Of a DNA stretch of 16,169 nt, positions 13,836 to 16,169 are shown piece after piece. The translations under genes were made by a program, and so were the position numbers. A model generated the notes under the pieces. It saw only the letters and a program-made list of their open reading frames with translations, did no database searches and was not told the DNA's origin. The stretch comes from Actinomycetota bacterium. GTDB lineage: Bacteria; Actinomycetota; Actinomycetes; Actinomycetales; Microbacteriaceae. The stretch's first letter is position 1. The number at the start of each line of letters is the position of its first letter. The DNA lies in the NCBI GenBank assembly GCA_016870695.1, contig VGAV01000017.1:1-16169 (forward strand), read 5' to 3'.

Positions 13836-15137
13836 TCAGGTGGACGGCGCCGCGAGCCCGAGCGCGGGAGCGAGGCGAGGGATCCCCCACGCCAGTCCGG
13901 CGTCCAGCGCCTGACCCGTGTGTCCGGCGCCGGGCACGGTGTAGGTGAGGGTCGTGAACCCGGCCTTCTGCGCGGCCTGCGCGTTCGACGCCTGCCCGGG
14001 GCCGTAGGTCGTGTCGTCCGCGCCCCAGGTGAACACGGCGGTGTGCCCGTCGAACGTGCCGGCTGGCGCGGCGGCCATGAGCGAGGCGGGCTTGGCCGCC
14101 TCGAACGCGGTCGCGTTGCCGCCGTAGACGTCGGCGACGGTCTCGCTGACGTGCTCGGATCCGGGATACTCGTTGCCCGACACGTCGAGGATGTTGCCCC
14201 ACACGTCCGGGTGGCCCGCGCCGTAGAACGCCGCGCACGAGCCGCCGTTCGAGAACCCGCCGATCGTCCAGTAACGGTTGTCCGGGGTGACGTTGAGGTG
14301 GGTCTTCGCCCACTGCGGCAGCAGCTCGTTGATGTAGGTGCTGACCGCGCCGTACATCGCGGAGTCCGCGCAGGCGGGGTCGCTCGTGGACGCCGCCAGC
14401 TGGTCGACGACGACCGCGATCGGCGCGAGGCCGCGGTTCTGCGCGGCATAGGCGTCGAGGGCCTTCGCCAGGCTCGTCGGGTCGGGCGACCCCGGCTGGC
14501 CCATCATGAAGACGAGGAGCGGGAGGGCCGGAGGGTCGGCGACGAGCGCGGCGGGCGGCAGATAGAGCGAGGCGTCGCGAGCGGCGAACTGCCCCGTCGG
14601 GATCTGCGCGCTCCCGCTCAGGGCGCTCACCGACCCCTGCGTCGGCATGTCCGCCGGAGGCTGCCACCGCTGAGAGAGGGTCGCGGGGTCGCCCTTGGTG
14701 GCGTCCGTGGTCGGCAGGTCGGCGGCGTCGAGGGCCTGGATGCCGAGGACCGCGGCCGGCGTGTGGGTCACTCCGTACGCCGCGTTCACCCCGAGGGCGC
14801 CGGCCAGCAGCGAGGCGAGCACCGTGACCACGCCGACGAGGCGACGCCCCCACGGGCGCCGGCAGATGCCGACGACCCCGATCGCGATGCCGAACACCGC
14901 CAGCGCCGACCACTTCGCCGCCCCGACGGGCAGGGGGCCCTGCATCGTCTCGAGGGCGTTCAGGATGAGCGCCACGACGTACATCACGGCGCCGGCGATC
15001 ACGCCGATCACCAGGGTCAGCACCACGCGCCGGCGCGGCCAGAGGACGACCGCCAGCGCGCCGGCCACGGCGATCGCCGCCACGACGGCGAGCAGGGGGC
15101 TGTCGATGAGCTCGATCGACAGGAAGAACTTCCTCAC
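13836..15137 (-). CDS. Membrane-anchored alpha/beta-hydrolase, putative esterase (esterase D/antigen 85-like)
   Basis: 433-residue protein with four N-terminal membrane helices (about 12-32, 37-60, 75-93 and 98-119) and a putative-esterase alpha/beta-hydrolase domain (about 170-425). Positive charges in the loops after helices 1 and 3 (RRR, RRPWGRR) place the hydrolase outside the cytoplasmic membrane. The nucleophile elbow GGFSNGG holds Ser296; FTWGADD (about 370-376) offers the Asp, and GAGHTGQ holds His406. GTG 15137 is the start: it overlaps the TGA of the upstream DUF2156 gene (GTGA, 15134-15137) and has GGAGGG 6 nt before it, whereas ATG 15152 has no clear site. In Corynebacterium glutamicum a putative esterase encoded beside an aminoacyl-phosphatidylglycerol synthase homologue is needed to form alanyl-PG; a similar role is inferred, not shown. 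A general lipase or esterase is the alternative. Confidence 0.82.
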   Translation of the reverse strand: MRKFFLSIELIDSPLLAVVAAIAVAGALAVVLWPRRRVVLTLVIGVIAGAVMYVVALILNALETMQGPLPVGAAKWSALAVFGIAIGVVGICRRPWGRRLVGVVTVLASLLAGALGVNAAYGVTHTPAAVLGIQALDAADLPTTDATKGDPATLSQRWQPPADMPTQGSVSALSGSAQIPTGQFAARDASLYLPPAALVADPPALPLLVFMMGQPGSPDPTSLAKALDAYAAQNRGLAPIAVVVDQLAASTSDPACADSAMYGAVSTYINELLPQWAKTHLNVTPDNRYWTIGGFSNGGSCAAFYGAGHPDVWGNILDVSGNEYPGSEHVSETVADVYGGNATAFEAAKPASLMAAAPAGTFDGHTAVFTWGADDTTYGPGQASNAQAAQKAGFTTLTYTVPGAGHTGQALDAGLAWGIPRLAPALGLAAPST

Positions 15138-16169
15138 TTGCGTCCCTCCCACGCCGTCCGGGCGAGGGCGACGAGCTCGCGGCGGGAGGCGTCCGGCAGA
15201 TAGGCGCGGCCCACGGCCGCCCCGATGGCGGGCAGCTCCAGCGGATCCCGGTACGCCAGCGACAGGGGGCGGTAGCGGGGACGGAACTTGCCCTTGAAGC
15301 GGAACAGCGAGGCGAAGCCGTAGGCCGGCTCGAGCACCTCGGCGAGCCAGCGCAGCACGGCCCGCAGCGGCGAGGCATCCGCGCCCGGCTCCTCGCCCGG
15401 GTCGTCCGCGAGGGGCGCACCCGACAGGCTGAGCACGGTCGCCCCCTCGGACTGCAGTTGCAACGCGGCCTTGGCGATGAGGAACTCCATCATGCCGTTC
15501 TGACCGTCCGCGCGCCGCCGCATGAAGTCGAGGGTCCAGCCGGTGATGCGTCCGTGCTCCCAGCTCGGCATCCAGCTCGTCACGGCCTCAATGCGCCCGT
15601 CCGGGCCGACCGCGAGCTGCAGGCGCACCTCGGGGTCGCGCAGCTCCTCGAGCGAGCCCAGGGTGAACCCCATCTCGGGGAGGGCCCGATCGGCGACCCA
15701 TTCCTCGTCGATGGCCACGACCTGCGAGGCCTGCGAGACCGTGAGATCCGGCCAGCGCGTCCAGATCGAGGTGAAGCCGTCACGCTCCGCGCGGGTCAAC
15801 GGCTGCCGCACCTTCTGCCACGCCTTGCCGGCGAACTCCAGGCCCGGCAGGTCCATGACCGTCTCGACGCCCACCGGCACCTCGCGCCAGCCGCGGGTCC
15901 GGAGATCGTCCATGGTCTCGGCGTGGACGCTGTAGAAGGCCGGCGTCCAGCCCTGCTCGAGGCAGTAGTCGGTGAAGCCGGCGAGGGCGGCGGGACGCTC
16001 CCCCGGCGCGGCGAGCGGATCCCCGATGGCGAGGGCGACGTCACCGACGAGGCGGTAGGCGACGGCGGCGGTGCGGTCCTCGGCGTACCAGTAGCGGTTG
16101 CCCTGCCACGTGCCGAGGAAGCCGAGGGTGTCGCTGCCGCGGCGCAGCAGGTCGCGGTACAGGCGGTCG
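15134..16169 (-). CDS. DUF2156 aminoacyl-phosphatidylglycerol synthase-like protein (5' end outside the window)
   Basis: C-terminal 344 residues of a DUF2156 (LPG_synthase_C) protein, the tandem GNAT-like catalytic part of MprF/aminoacyl-PG synthases. These use aminoacyl-tRNA to attach an amino acid to phosphatidylglycerol or diacylglycerol at the membrane. The frame is open to the window edge, so the start and any membrane helices are not seen. Typical elements are TLGFLGTWQGNRYWY near the visible start, LVGDVALAIGDPLAAPGER, and MMEFLIAKAA followed by LSLSGAPLA. Near the C-terminus is FASLFRFKGKFRPRYRPLSL, the usual closing motif. The stop overlaps the start of the esterase gene by 4 bp, so both are made from one mRNA. 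Whether the amino acid is lysine, alanine or arginine cannot be told from this fragment; the coupled esterase makes alanine the likeliest. Confidence 0.85.
   Translation of the reverse strand, partial: DRLYRDLLRRGSDTLGFLGTWQGNRYWYAEDRTAAVAYRLVGDVALAIGDPLAAPGERPAALAGFTDYCLEQGWTPAFYSVHAETMDDLRTRGWREVPVGVETVMDLPGLEFAGKAWQKVRQPLTRAERDGFTSIWTRWPDLTVSQASQVVAIDEEWVADRALPEMGFTLGSLEELRDPEVRLQLAVGPDGRIEAVTSWMPSWEHGRITGWTLDFMRRRADGQNGMMEFLIAKAALQLQSEGATVLSLSGAPLADDPGEEPGADASPLRAVLRWLAEVLEPAYGFASLFRFKGKFRPRYRPLSLAYRDPLELPAIGAAVGRAYLPDASRRELVALARTAWEGRK
15144..15149 (-). promoter_or_regulatory. Ribosome binding site deciding the esterase start
   Basis: GGAGGG on the minus strand lies inside the last codons of the DUF2156 gene and 6 nt before GTG 15137. 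It supports translational coupling and rejects the upstream ATG at 15152. Confidence 0.7.

Noticed and set aside
15138..15152. Upstream ATG 15152 as start of the esterase
   Set aside because: GTG 15137 has a GGAGGG site at 6 nt and the classical 4-bp overlap with the previous stop; ATG 15152 has neither.
11035..15420. 1461-codon minus-strand open frame opposite kgd
   Set aside because: It is antisense to the conserved kgd sequence, then runs in another frame through the esterase and DUF2156 genes. The composition is that of a shadow frame and no domain is recognisable.

Overview
The window is a very GC-rich (by eye about 70-75%), densely packed stretch of chromosome from an actinobacterium. 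A Microbacteriaceae member such as Microbacterium is the best guess. The reasons are the single-chain actinobacterial 2-oxoglutarate dehydrogenase/decarboxylase (kgd), a GuaB1-type protein next to a pair of CNNM/CBS membrane proteins as in mycobacteria, the codon bias, TAGNNT -10 elements placed just ahead of start codons, and T-tract-free GC hairpins as terminators. I see no rRNA, tRNA, CRISPR array, insertion sequence, integrase or phage gene. Most of the window reads as vertically inherited core genome with a few accessory touches.

Layout. 1-3585, all on the minus strand: an MFS exporter cut by the window edge, a small thiamine-binding protein, a GT87-type membrane mannosyltransferase and an ADP-dependent NAD(P)HX dehydratase (nnrD). 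Each of these four has a TAGNNT hexamer 6-7 nt before its start, so all four look leaderless. 3614-4675, plus strand: an Old Yellow Enzyme of the YqjM class, divergent from nnrD with only 28 bp between start codons. 4676-4836: a region rich in hairpins between convergent genes. 4837-7238, minus: two overlapping CNNM/CBS membrane proteins. 7368-8351, plus: a GH76 family protein with no visible signal peptide. 8385-9842, minus: guaB1. 9997-13674, plus: kgd. 13675-13835: a strong terminator hairpin present as an exact 51-bp tandem duplication. 13836-16169, minus: a membrane-anchored alpha/beta-hydrolase translationally coupled to an upstream DUF2156 aminoacyl-phosphatidylglycerol synthase-like gene, which is cut by the window end.

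How the genes fit together. Most are separate housekeeping units: purine salvage (guaB1), the TCA cycle (kgd), repair of damaged nicotinamide cofactors (nnrD) and divalent-cation handling (the CNNM pair). The most coherent functional module is the DUF2156 synthase plus esterase. It resembles the actinobacterial alanyl-diacylglycerol/alanyl-phosphatidylglycerol lipid modification system. A wholly new system is not evident. The best leads are this lipid pair, the GH76 gene sitting inside a conserved guaB1-CNNM-CNNM order, the run of leaderless genes, the two tandem duplications at gene 3' ends, and an over-frequent heptamer GGATGCC that also builds terminators.
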